DNA of 24,274 bases from Ruminococcus_C sp963590855 (GTDB lineage: Bacteria; Bacillota; Clostridia; Oscillospirales; Ruminococcaceae), in assembly GCA_963590855.1 (NCBI GenBank), contig CAVAQT010000036.1, forward strand, positions 1 through 24,274, written 5' to 3'. Position 1 is the stretch's first letter, and each line of letters starts with the position of its first letter. Shown in pieces: positions 6,579 through 13,464 of the stretch. The notes beneath the pieces are model-generated. The model saw only the letters and a list, made by a program, of their open reading frames with translations, did not search any database and was not told where the DNA came from. A program made the position numbers and the translations under genes.

Positions 6579-7879
6579 TGCAGCGTTGCCTGATGTCCCA
6601 GCAGGAGCAGCCCCAGCAGATTGGGGACTGCCATCAGACCGTTGGCGATGTCCGACAGCGCCCAGACCGCGCGCAGAGAGACCACTGCACCCACGCCTGC
6701 TGCCAGACAAAACAGCACCCGGTAGGGCGTTCGCCAGCCGTCGCCGCCCAGATACCGCACCGCCTGTTCGCCGCAGCAGCACCAGCCGATCAGGGTGCAG
6801 AACGCGAACAACGCCGTACAGACCGCCATGCACTGCGGCGCGGCGCTGCCGAATACGCCGGAAAATGCCGCGGTGATGATGCCGCCGGCGGTGTCGGCCT
6901 GTTCCAGTGCGCCGCTGGTGAGCACTGCCAGGGCAGTGAGGGTACAGCACACCAGTGTGTCCAGTGCCACCTCTGTCATGCTCCACATGCCCTGGAGCGG
7001 CGCATCCTGAGAGCTGCCGCCGGCATGCACCAGGGCGCTGCTGCCCAGTCCGGCTTCGTTGGAAAATACGCCGTGGCGCAGTCCCGTCTGGATCGCCTGT
7101 TTCAGCGCTGCGCCGCAGATACCGCCGCCTGCGGCACGAAGCCCCAGTGCGCCCCGGAAGATCTCCCGGAACGCTTCGGGCAGGGCGTGGCGGTTGCGGA
7201 AGATCACCAGCAGCGCCGCCAGCAGATACGCCGCCGCCAGAAGCGGCATCAGCCATTGGATGACCCTTCCGGTGTGCTGTGTGCCCCGGAGCAGGATCAC
7301 ACCCAGCAGCACCGCAACGCCTGCGCCGATCCACAGAGGCGGCAGAGAAAATGCCTCTTCTGCCAGGGCGGAGATGGCGCTGCTCTGAGTCATGTTTCCC
7401 ATGCCGAGAGAGGCGGCGATGCAGCAGACGGCATAGGCCGCCGCCAGAAACGGACTGCGCAGTCCGAAGCGGAGATATGCCATAGGGCCGCCTGCCGGCT
7501 TTCCGCCGGGACATGTTCCGGCATAGCGCAGCGCCAGGACATTTTCGCAGTAGGTCAGCGCCATTCCCAGAAAGGCGGACACCCACATCCAGAACACTGC
7601 GCCCGGGCCGCCCAGACAGAGCGCCGCCGCAACGCCCAGAATGTTTCCCGTCCCCATGGCTGCCGCAAGCGCCGTGGAAAAGGTCTGGAACTGGGTGAGG
7701 GCAGTACGGTCTGTGCCGCTGTCTCTCTGGCGGAGACTGCCGAAGGTGCGCCTGAGGATCGTGCCCCATCCCCGGAACTGAAAGAACCGGAGCCGGATAG
7801 TGAGCCATAGCCCTGTCCCCAGCAGCAGCACCAGCAGCCCGGTGCCCCAGACAAAGGATGCGATGTGTTCCAGTATCAT
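6560..7879 (-). CDS. Alanine/glycine:cation symporter (AGCS family)
   Basis: 439 residues with about ten membrane segments. AGCS proteins (AlsT/AgcS type) import alanine or glycine together with Na+ or H+. Hallmarks are MGTGNILGVAAALCLGGPGA (75-94), then VFWMWVSAFLGMALTYCEN, and GVFSNEAGLGSSALVHA (270-286); these carry the conserved ion- and substrate-binding Asn, Glu and Gly residues. I chose ATG 7879 because AGGAGG lies 5 bases upstream and residues before it do not resemble the family. It is slightly shorter than the common 450-490 residues. Its last codons and its stop overlap the bidirectional terminator. I see no convincing promoter in its short upstream region, which it shares with the divergent PH-domain operon. 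Confidence 0.95.
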   Translation of the reverse strand: MILEHIASFVWGTGLLVLLLGTGLWLTIRLRFFQFRGWGTILRRTFGSLRQRDSGTDRTALTQFQTFSTALAAAMGTGNILGVAAALCLGGPGAVFWMWVSAFLGMALTYCENVLALRYAGTCPGGKPAGGPMAYLRFGLRSPFLAAAYAVCCIAASLGMGNMTQSSAISALAEEAFSLPPLWIGAGVAVLLGVILLRGTQHTGRVIQWLMPLLAAAYLLAALLVIFRNRHALPEAFREIFRGALGLRAAGGGICGAALKQAIQTGLRHGVFSNEAGLGSSALVHAGGSSQDAPLQGMWSMTEVALDTLVCCTLTALAVLTSGALEQADTAGGIITAAFSGVFGSAAPQCMAVCTALFAFCTLIGWCCCGEQAVRYLGGDGWRTPYRVLFCLAAGVGAVVSLRAVWALSDIANGLMAVPNLLGLLLLGHQATLQKRDTA

Positions 7880-7922
7880 ATGTTCCTCCTGATCTCTGCC
7901 GTGAACATTTTCCTCATATCCC

Positions 7923-7951
7923 TTGACGAAAATGCGATTACCGGGTATAAT
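7923..7951 (+). promoter_or_regulatory. Promoter of the PH-domain gene pair
   Basis: TTGACG (7923-7928), 17-base spacer, TATAAT (7946-7951), about 55 bases before the first ATG. Confidence 0.8.
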
Positions 7952-8007
7952 AAGAACAAGATATTTTATGTGCGCACGCACCCGATTATGACCGCAAGGA
8001 GGCAACG

Positions 8008-8574
8008 ATGAAGCAGTATACCGCGGATAAACATGCACAATATACCCTGCAGATCGCTGCGCCGATCGTTGCCGCCGTGCTGATCGGTCTGGTGTGGTAC
8101 TTCCTTGCCGTTTTGCCGGATTGGCTGCTCTGGACGCTGACGGTATTGCTGGCTGCGGCGGCGGTGCTGCTTTCCACGCTGCTGCTGCCCATGTGGTTCT
8201 GTACGGTGTCCTATACGGTGTCGGCAACGCACATCACCCGAAAATACGGCATTTTCTTTTTGCAGGAGCAGATCATGCGCACACAGGCGCTGCAGTTCAG
8301 CAGCATCTTCCGCGCGCCGTTCTCGGAAAAGACGGGGATGAACTTCATTCCGCTCCACGCCTACGGCGGTACGGTCGTCCTGGCGTTTCTGAGCCGGGAG
8401 GATGCCGAGGAGATCCAGGCGTTCCTGCAAAAGACGGTCTACAGCCACAGCCAGCGGACAGTGGCGCCGCCTGTCGTGGAGATTCCGGAAGCGCCGGAGT
8501 TCTCTGCCTTTGACAGCGCAGTGCAGCCCCGGGAGAAGCCGCCGGAGACACCGCCGAAAGGAGACAGCCCATGA
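8008..8574 (+). CDS. Membrane PH-domain protein, small subunit (YdbS-like)
   Basis: 188 residues. Two membrane segments (about 17-36 and 39-60) are followed by a bacterial PH domain (bPH2, about 66-145): WFCTVSYTVSATHITRKYG, then QEQIMRTQALQFSSI, which is the usual strand order of the family. The tail (about 155-188) is Pro- and Glu-rich and probably disordered. AAGGAGG lies 5 bases before the ATG. The stop overlaps the next start as ATGA, so it is translated together with the larger PH protein. In Bacillus the similar ydbS-ydbT pair is controlled by sigma-W and linked to resistance against bacteriocin-like compounds; a comparable envelope role here is an inference. Confidence 0.85.
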   Translation: MKQYTADKHAQYTLQIAAPIVAAVLIGLVWYFLAVLPDWLLWTLTVLLAAAAVLLSTLLLPMWFCTVSYTVSATHITRKYGIFFLQEQIMRTQALQFSSIFRAPFSEKTGMNFIPLHAYGGTVVLAFLSREDAEEIQAFLQKTVYSHSQRTVAPPVVEIPEAPEFSAFDSAVQPREKPPETPPKGDSP

Positions 8575-10061
8575 TACAGACAGCTGCGGCAGCTCCGTCG
8601 GTCTACCGGGAGCATCCCATCAAGATCCTGCGATACAGCGCGAAGAACCTCTGGCTGCTGATCTTTCCGCTGCTGCGAAGCCTGCGGTTCTATCCGTTTT
8701 CCTTTCAGAATCTCATCGACTGGGGCGCAGGCGCGTGGTTTGACCTGCTGGTGGCGCTGCTGATCCTGGGGATTGGTACGCTGCGTTGGCATGCCTGCAC
8801 CTATTATTTCGACGAGGTCTCCATCCGCTCTCAAAGCGGCATTCTCCTGCAGCGCGTCACGGAAATTCCGCTGGAGCGCATCTCCTCTACCGTGGAGGAA
8901 CATCCGTTTTATCTGCGTCCGCTCCGGGCGGCATGCCTGCGGATCAGCACGGCGGCAGGCGCGATGCCGGATGCGGATATGCAGCTGACCTTGTATCTGC
9001 GCGACCTGCACCGGCTGCGGCAGCATATCCCGGTGCTGCGCAATGAAAACGCCGAGGCTGCGGCATATCACACGCCGGCGTGGCGGACGCTGTTGTTTTC
9101 GGCGCTGTTTTCCAGCAGCTTTTCCGGTGCGGTCTATATTGCGACCCTCTGTTTTCAGGGCGGACGCATCACCTCTGACCTGGTAAAGCAGTTTCAGGCA
9201 CAGCAGATTCTGGAGGATGCCACCGACCGTGCCTCATCGGCGTTTCACGGCGTGCCGCGCATTGCCGTGACCATCGGCATTGTGATACTGGCGCTGTGGC
9301 TCATCTCCTTTGGCAGAAATCTGCTGCGGTACGGCAGATTCAAGATTCGCTTCGGGCAGGAGTTCATTTCGGTGCACACCGGCATCCTCACCCGGCGGCG
9401 CTATCACCTCCGGGACAGAGACATCATCTTTCCAGACTTGCGGCAAAATCTGGTCATGAAGATCGGCGGCATGGTGTCGCTGCACATCCGCTGCCCGGGC
9501 TATGGCAGCCGGCGTGACACGCTCCCGGTGCTGATCCCGCTGATCCGCAAGAAAAGTTCTCAGCCGCTGCTGGAAAAGCTGCATGCTGTGCCGGTGCTGG
9601 AGCATCCGACGCTCCGGGCGAAGTCCAACATCCGCTTTTTCTGGTCTTTTGTCTGGCCGCCGGTGATCGGGCTTTGCGCCATTATTCCGGTGCGCATTTT
9701 CCTGCTTTGGCTGCTGCCCCAGGTGGGCGCGATCATCCGCTTTTTTTCGGTGATGCTGATTATTCCGCTGGTGTGGCTGCTGTGTATCCGCATTGTGGCG
9801 CTGTTCACAGAATCGGTCACCATGGACGAACAGCACTTGCAGATGCACTTTTGCAGCTGGTTTACCTTTCACACCATTACCGTAGAACACGCCCGGATCG
9901 TCCGGACAGATATCATGCAGACCCCCATGCAGAAGCAGTACGGCGTCTGCCACCTGTATATTACCTGCAACGGGCCGCAGCAGCAGCGGTTCAAGCTGAC
10001 GGCGCTCCCGGAGGCAAAGGCACGGGAGATCCTGGAGATGCTGGAACAATCCGAAATGTAA
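8571..10061 (+). CDS. Membrane PH-domain protein, large subunit (YdbT-like)
   Basis: 496 residues, close to the length of Bacillus YdbT (about 490). The layout is repeated: an N-terminal membrane pair (about 26-45 and 60-78), a bPH2 domain (about 82-155, YYFDEVSIRSQSGILLQRVT), a second membrane region (about 168-240), a second bPH2 domain (about 250-330, GQEFISVHTGILTRRRYHLR), a third membrane pair (about 350-410), and a third PH-like segment to the end (VTMDEQHLQMHF onward). It probably forms a complex with the small PH protein encoded just upstream, with which it overlaps by 4 bases. Molecular activity is unknown for the family. A terminator follows. Confidence 0.85.
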   Translation: MIQTAAAAPSVYREHPIKILRYSAKNLWLLIFPLLRSLRFYPFSFQNLIDWGAGAWFDLLVALLILGIGTLRWHACTYYFDEVSIRSQSGILLQRVTEIPLERISSTVEEHPFYLRPLRAACLRISTAAGAMPDADMQLTLYLRDLHRLRQHIPVLRNENAEAAAYHTPAWRTLLFSALFSSSFSGAVYIATLCFQGGRITSDLVKQFQAQQILEDATDRASSAFHGVPRIAVTIGIVILALWLISFGRNLLRYGRFKIRFGQEFISVHTGILTRRRYHLRDRDIIFPDLRQNLVMKIGGMVSLHIRCPGYGSRRDTLPVLIPLIRKKSSQPLLEKLHAVPVLEHPTLRAKSNIRFFWSFVWPPVIGLCAIIPVRIFLLWLLPQVGAIIRFFSVMLIIPLVWLLCIRIVALFTESVTMDEQHLQMHFCSWFTFHTITVEHARIVRTDIMQTPMQKQYGVCHLYITCNGPQQQRFKLTALPEAKAREILEMLEQSEM

Positions 10062-10086
10062 GAGCCTGTGCGGTTCTGTTAGAAAG

Positions 10087-10130
10087 AAACGCCGTTCTCA
10101 ATGGGAGAGTTTCCCTTGAGAACGGCGTTT
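10087..10130. terminator. Bidirectional terminator between PH-domain operon and glucosaminidase
   Basis: AAACGCCGTTCTCAA (10087-10101) pairs perfectly with TTGAGAACGGCGTTT (10116-10130) over 15 bases, followed by a T-run on the plus strand. It lies between two convergent genes. Confidence 0.9.
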
Positions 10131-10148
10131 TCTGTCTGTTTCGACAAG

Positions 10149-11348
10149 CTATTGCTGTAGTATTGCGGCCAGTATCCGCAGGATCTTTGCCCCGTAGTTT
10201 GCACCGCCGGCCCATCCCTTGTGATATGGGTTTTCCGGGATGCCCAGCCACTCCACATAAGGAGCGCAGCTGCGCTGTACATAGCGGAAGCGGCTGTCCA
10301 CGCACGCTTGCTGTAAGGGCGCGGTATTGGCGTATGCCTTCAGATGCTGTATCTGTGCCCGGATGCCCAGCTGCGGTGTGGCGAAAGAATTGCCCTTGAC
10401 ACCGTTGCTGGTGACACCCATGCCGCAGAAGTTGTTCTGTTCCAGTGTCACCGCAGAGCCGCGGAAGGTGAAGTTTCCGGTTTCCAGACAGGACTGGGCA
10501 AAGGCAATGTCGCCCCGGATGCCTTCTGCTGCGCCTTCGCTGAGATAATCGGGGATCATGTCCAGAACGCTCTGGGGTACGTCCGGATTGACGGCGCGGA
10601 GATAGGCGGTCATTTGCGCCGCAGTCGCCTGTGCCTGTCCTGTGATGGGCGTATGCTTTGCGGTGAGCTTGCCGTCTGCCGCCGCCTGATAGGTGATACC
10701 GTCCAGGACAAGGGTCTGGCTGCGCAGGAGTCTGCCATCCTCTGCGAAATAGTACAAGCTGTCCTCCAGCTGCTGCAAGCCGGAGAGCGCGGTCTCCGTT
10801 TCGACGCTGATATAATAGGTATTGCCGCCGTCTGTCTGCCAGCCCAGCCCCAGGCTGCCGTCCGCCTGGAAGTAGGTGACAGCGCCGTCCGAAAAGGTGC
10901 ACAGTCCGGTGTGCTGAAAGCCGTAGACTTCATCCAGGAGATACCGGCTGCCGTCGATCCACTGCTCTCCGGTCAGCTTGCCCTGTTCCGGGTCGGTGTA
11001 GTAGCGGTTTCCGCCGAATGTTACCCAGCCGGAGCAGAGCGCGCCGGTCTCCGGGTCGTAATATTGCCGGACGCCGTTCACGGTGCGCCATCCGGTTTTT
11101 TCTGCGCCGGAAAAGTCGAAGAGATAGGATGTGCCGCCGATCTCCGCCTCGCCGGTGACCAGTTCGCCCTGTGCGTCATAGTAACAGCGGTTGTTGTCCT
11201 CTGTGGTGCTCCAGGTGCCGCCGGCAGTGGTCGCCACCGGAACAGCCGCCGGCGTTTCTGTCTCTTCCGCAGAAGCGGTCATGCCGCCCAGAATGCCCAT
11301 TGCGCCCAGTGCGGCGGCAAGGGTGAGCCAAAATGGAAAATGTTTCAA
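10149..11348 (-). CDS. Secreted glucosaminidase with cell-wall-binding repeats
   Basis: 399 residues. Residues 1-27 are a signal peptide (cut near ASA). Residues about 45-230 hold roughly eight choline-binding-type wall repeats, such as GWRTVNGVRQYYDPETGALC (87-105) and GWVTFGGNRYYTD, rich in Trp, Tyr and Gly. The C-terminal domain (about 260-399) resembles GH73 N-acetylglucosaminidase: GDIAFAQSCLETGNFTF with probable catalytic Glu 289, then QNNFCGMG and the FATPQLGIRAQIQHLKAYA helix. It should cleave peptidoglycan glycan strands at the surface, for wall turnover or cell separation. The start codon is TTG, supported by AAAGGAGG 6 bases upstream; the first residues then read MKHFPFW. A promoter is visible upstream. 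Confidence 0.88.
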   Translation of the reverse strand: MKHFPFWLTLAAALGAMGILGGMTASAEETETPAAVPVATTAGGTWSTTEDNNRCYYDAQGELVTGEAEIGGTSYLFDFSGAEKTGWRTVNGVRQYYDPETGALCSGWVTFGGNRYYTDPEQGKLTGEQWIDGSRYLLDEVYGFQHTGLCTFSDGAVTYFQADGSLGLGWQTDGGNTYYISVETETALSGLQQLEDSLYYFAEDGRLLRSQTLVLDGITYQAAADGKLTAKHTPITGQAQATAAQMTAYLRAVNPDVPQSVLDMIPDYLSEGAAEGIRGDIAFAQSCLETGNFTFRGSAVTLEQNNFCGMGVTSNGVKGNSFATPQLGIRAQIQHLKAYANTAPLQQACVDSRFRYVQRSCAPYVEWLGIPENPYHKGWAGGANYGAKILRILAAILQQ

Positions 11349-11384
11349 GAGATACCTCCTTTGGGAAATGCGATGCTGTTTTCT

Positions 11385-11413
11385 ATTTTACCATATTTTC
11401 TCCCGAAACGCAA
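11385..11413 (-). promoter_or_regulatory. Promoter of the glucosaminidase gene
   Basis: On the minus strand TTGCGT (11408-11413), 17-base spacer, TAAAAT (11385-11390) preceded by TATGG. Placed about 35 bases before the TTG start. The intergenic stretch 11349-11691 also holds the HD gene promoter and leader; the middle part (about 11420-11555) shows nothing I can name. Confidence 0.6.
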
Positions 11414-11559
11414 TAGGATTTGTGCAGTTTCCCGGATTTTTCGGGTGCATTCCGCGAAACCTTGCCCCAATGGCCGCGGATTTCGTCAATTTGTCGGAAG
11501 CACCGGGCGAAATGCGGCGCTTTTTTGTGCCCGAAAACGCAAAAATAACGCAGAGTTTG

Positions 11560-11588
11560 TTGACAATCCGGCAAAAATCCGGTATAAT
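11560..11588 (+). promoter_or_regulatory. Promoter of the HD-domain/CmpB gene pair
   Basis: Perfect TTGACA (11560-11565), 17-base spacer and perfect TATAAT (11583-11588). Confidence 0.88.
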
Positions 11589-11641
11589 GTAGGGAAATGA
11601 GGATGTACGAGAACTTGGGGAAAATGAGAAACTCCGGGATG

Positions 11642-11680
11642 CGGCAGACAGGCTGCCGAAACAGAACTGCGGTCACGCAG
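11642..11680 (+). promoter_or_regulatory. Structured leader before the HD-domain gene
   Basis: Two perfect hairpins lie in the roughly 97-base leader: CGGCAG/CTGCCG (11642-11658) and CTGCG-GTCA-CGCAG (11667-11680). The second ends 1 base before TAGGAGG-type Shine-Dalgarno sequence, so folding could influence ribosome access. It matches no riboswitch class I know. Confidence 0.4.
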
Positions 11681-11691
11681 TAGGAGGAATT

Positions 11692-12192
11692 ATGTCTTTA
11701 GAAGAAAAAGAAGCGTATGCGCTGGCAAAACAGAAGATGCAGACCTATCTGAAGGACAGCGCAGTCTGCTCCATGGATACCTATGTGCAGCATGGCACTA
11801 CCAGCACGCTGCGGCACTGCCTTTCTGTGGTGCATGTCAGCTGCGCCATGGCGAAAAAACTGCATCTCCATGTCAATTATGAGAATCTGATCGTTGGTGC
11901 ACTGCTCCATGATTTTTATTTGTACGACTGGCACAGCCACCAGGACGAGGGTGTGCTCCATGGCTTTGCCCACCCGCACATTGCCTGCAAGAATGCCGCC
12001 ATGCGGTTTCATGTCAATGCAGAAGTACAGCATATCATCACCACCCATATGTGGCCGCTGACCCTGCGGTTTGTGCCGCGCTCCCGTGAGGCGGTACTGG
12101 TGTGCATGGCGGACAAGTATTGTTCCACCCTGGAGACCATGGGCGGCTTTTTCCATGCCGCCGCGGCGCTGTTCTGTAAAAGGAGGGTATAA
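11692..12192 (+). CDS. HD-domain protein (putative metal-dependent phosphohydrolase)
   Basis: 166 residues, a single HD domain. The metal-binding pattern is complete: His 42 in LRHCLSVV, His 73-Asp 74 in GALLHDFYLYDWH, His 94 and His 96 in HPHIACKNA, His 119 in ITTHMWPL, and Asp 141 in CMADKYCST. Such proteins hydrolyse phosphate monoesters or nucleotides; the substrate cannot be told here. AGGAGG lies shortly before the ATG. The next gene starts 3 bases after the stop and codes for a CmpB-type membrane protein, so both are one operon. The protein has no signal peptide or membrane segment and should be cytoplasmic. Confidence 0.85.
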   Translation: MSLEEKEAYALAKQKMQTYLKDSAVCSMDTYVQHGTTSTLRHCLSVVHVSCAMAKKLHLHVNYENLIVGALLHDFYLYDWHSHQDEGVLHGFAHPHIACKNAAMRFHVNAEVQHIITTHMWPLTLRFVPRSREAVLVCMADKYCSTLETMGGFFHAAAALFCKRRV

Positions 12193-12195
12193 AAA

Positions 12196-12786
12196 ATGGT
12201 ACATAGTCTGACGGATTATGTGGTGATCTTTTTTGCCTATGCTGCCATAGGATGGAGCATGGAGATGATCTATATGGGCATCCGGGAGCGGAAGATCTCG
12301 AACCGCGGCTTCCTCCTGGGGCCATGCTGTCCCATCTACGGCGCCGGCATGCTCGGCATCACGACCCTGTTTCAGGACAGTCAGCACGGCTACTGGCATG
12401 TGTTCTTTTCCATCATCCTGCTTTGCAGCATTCTGGAATATGTGGCGAGCGCTGTGATGGAACGGGTATTCCATACCCGGTGGTGGGATTATCACGACAT
12501 GCGGTTCAACATCCACGGGCGCATCTGTCTGGAGACCATGCTGCCCTTCGGCATCCTGGGGACATTCGCCCTGTACCGCATCAACCCGTTTCTGATGGCG
12601 GTGTTCCATCAGATTCCCGGCTTTTTGTACGGAAAGCTTGCCACGGGACTGGTGGTGCTGTTCCTGGCAGACCTGACGATCTCCGTCAGCGTGCTGCGGA
12701 GTCTGTCCATGCCGGATGGTGCGGCCGATCACACCGCCGAGATCTCCCGGCGCGTCTGGGAAGACCTGAAAAAACGGCTGGGCTAG
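12196..12786 (+). CDS. CmpB-type membrane protein ('putative ABC transporter permease')
   Basis: 196 residues with about five membrane segments (roughly 8-24, 45-60, 67-90, 115-130, 150-170). It matches the family annotated as putative ABC transporter permease (PF06541): NRGFLLGPCCPIYGAGML (36-53) and RWWDYHDMRFNIHGRICLE are the conserved core. In spite of the name there is no ATPase gene beside it, and the true function of the family is not known. AGGAGG lies 9 bases before the ATG. It is the second gene of the operon with the HD protein. The C-terminal 25 residues are charged and probably cytoplasmic. No strong terminator follows. Confidence 0.85.
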   Translation: MVHSLTDYVVIFFAYAAIGWSMEMIYMGIRERKISNRGFLLGPCCPIYGAGMLGITTLFQDSQHGYWHVFFSIILLCSILEYVASAVMERVFHTRWWDYHDMRFNIHGRICLETMLPFGILGTFALYRINPFLMAVFHQIPGFLYGKLATGLVVLFLADLTISVSVLRSLSMPDGAADHTAEISRRVWEDLKKRLG

Positions 12787-12909
12787 AGGCATGTGACACA
12801 TCGGATTTGTGTATTTAAATAAATTGAATAAAACCTTTTCGTGCGTTTCGCTGGATTTTGGCGGAATGCACTTTTTTTATGTGCACTGGGTGAAATCGAC
12901 AAAATTCCC

Positions 12910-12938
12910 TTGACAGAATAGATAGCGTGCGTTATAAT
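12910..12938 (+). promoter_or_regulatory. Promoter of the MarR/ABC exporter operon
   Basis: TTGACA (12910-12915), 17-base spacer, TATAAT (12933-12938), immediately followed by two palindromes. Confidence 0.9.
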
Positions 12939-12946
12939 AGAACAAA

Positions 12947-12976
12947 GTTATTTCATAACAACGTTATTAAAATAAC
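12947..12976 (+). promoter_or_regulatory. Twin palindromic operator, probable MarR sites
   Basis: GTTATTTCATAAC (12947-12959) and GTTATTAAAATAAC (12963-12976) are two near-identical palindromes separated by 3 bases, covering the transcription start. Their position directly after the -10 and before the marR gene suggests autorepression of the operon. Confidence 0.75.
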
Positions 12977-13002
12977 TAGTATGATGACAGGAGGCTGGAG
13001 GA

Positions 13003-13464
13003 ATGGATTGTGAGGCAAACACATTTTTTGAACTGATCAACGCATTTCGCGGTCTGAATGTGTTTTCGCTGCTGCCCTTGTCCCGGCAGGAATATATGCT
13101 GATGTTTCTGGTGGATCGTCAGCGGGAGAAGCATCCGGGCGGATGCACCGTGTCCACACTGACGCGGCTGATGCGTGTGCCCCAGCCGGCAGTGTCCCGG
13201 ACGCTGCGCGGTCTGGAAAATGACGGCTATATCTGCCGGGAGGTATGCCGGGAAGACCGGCGCAACACCTATGTGACACTGACCGAGAACGGCACGGCGG
13301 AGGTGCAGAAAGCCAATCAGCTTTTAGAGGTGTTTCACAAGGGGATTCAGACGCGGTTCACGCAGGAGGAATCCGATCAGCTGGTGGAACTGCTCCAGCG
13401 GCTCTATACGGCGGCATCAGAAGAACTGGAAGAGATGAAAGGAGAGAAACAAGCCAATGGGTAA
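13003..13464 (+). CDS. MarR family transcriptional regulator
   Basis: 153 residues. It has the MarR layout of a winged helix between helices: LSRQEYMLMFLVDRQ (N-terminal helix), STLTRLMRVPQPAVSRTLRG (recognition helix region, about 49-68), then DGYICREVCREDRRNTYVTL (the wing with Asp-Arg-Arg) and a C-terminal dimerisation helix with LVELLQRLYTAASEEL. AGGAGG lies 8 bases before the ATG. It likely represses its own operon through the two palindromes in the promoter and lifts repression when a ligand of the exporter is present. Its 3' end overlaps the first ABC exporter gene by 8 bases. Confidence 0.93.
   Translation: MDCEANTFFELINAFRGLNVFSLLPLSRQEYMLMFLVDRQREKHPGGCTVSTLTRLMRVPQPAVSRTLRGLENDGYICREVCREDRRNTYVTLTENGTAEVQKANQLLEVFHKGIQTRFTQEESDQLVELLQRLYTAASEELEEMKGEKQANG

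Noticed and set aside
6341..7810. 489-codon plus-strand frame overlapping the dockerin end and the symporter
   Set aside because: It lies opposite the clearly conserved symporter, crosses the bidirectional terminator and encodes low-complexity Arg/Gln/Ala-rich sequence.
11420..11555. Repeated CGGG/CCCG-type motifs upstream of the HD gene promoter
   Set aside because: The repeats are short and imperfect and form no convincing stem with a T-run; no riboswitch or RNA gene is recognisable.
12787..12909. Possible terminator after the CmpB-type gene (TGCAC/GTGCA and ACACA/TGTGT repeats)
   Set aside because: The stems are only 5 bases and the T-run lies in the loop, so I do not call a terminator.
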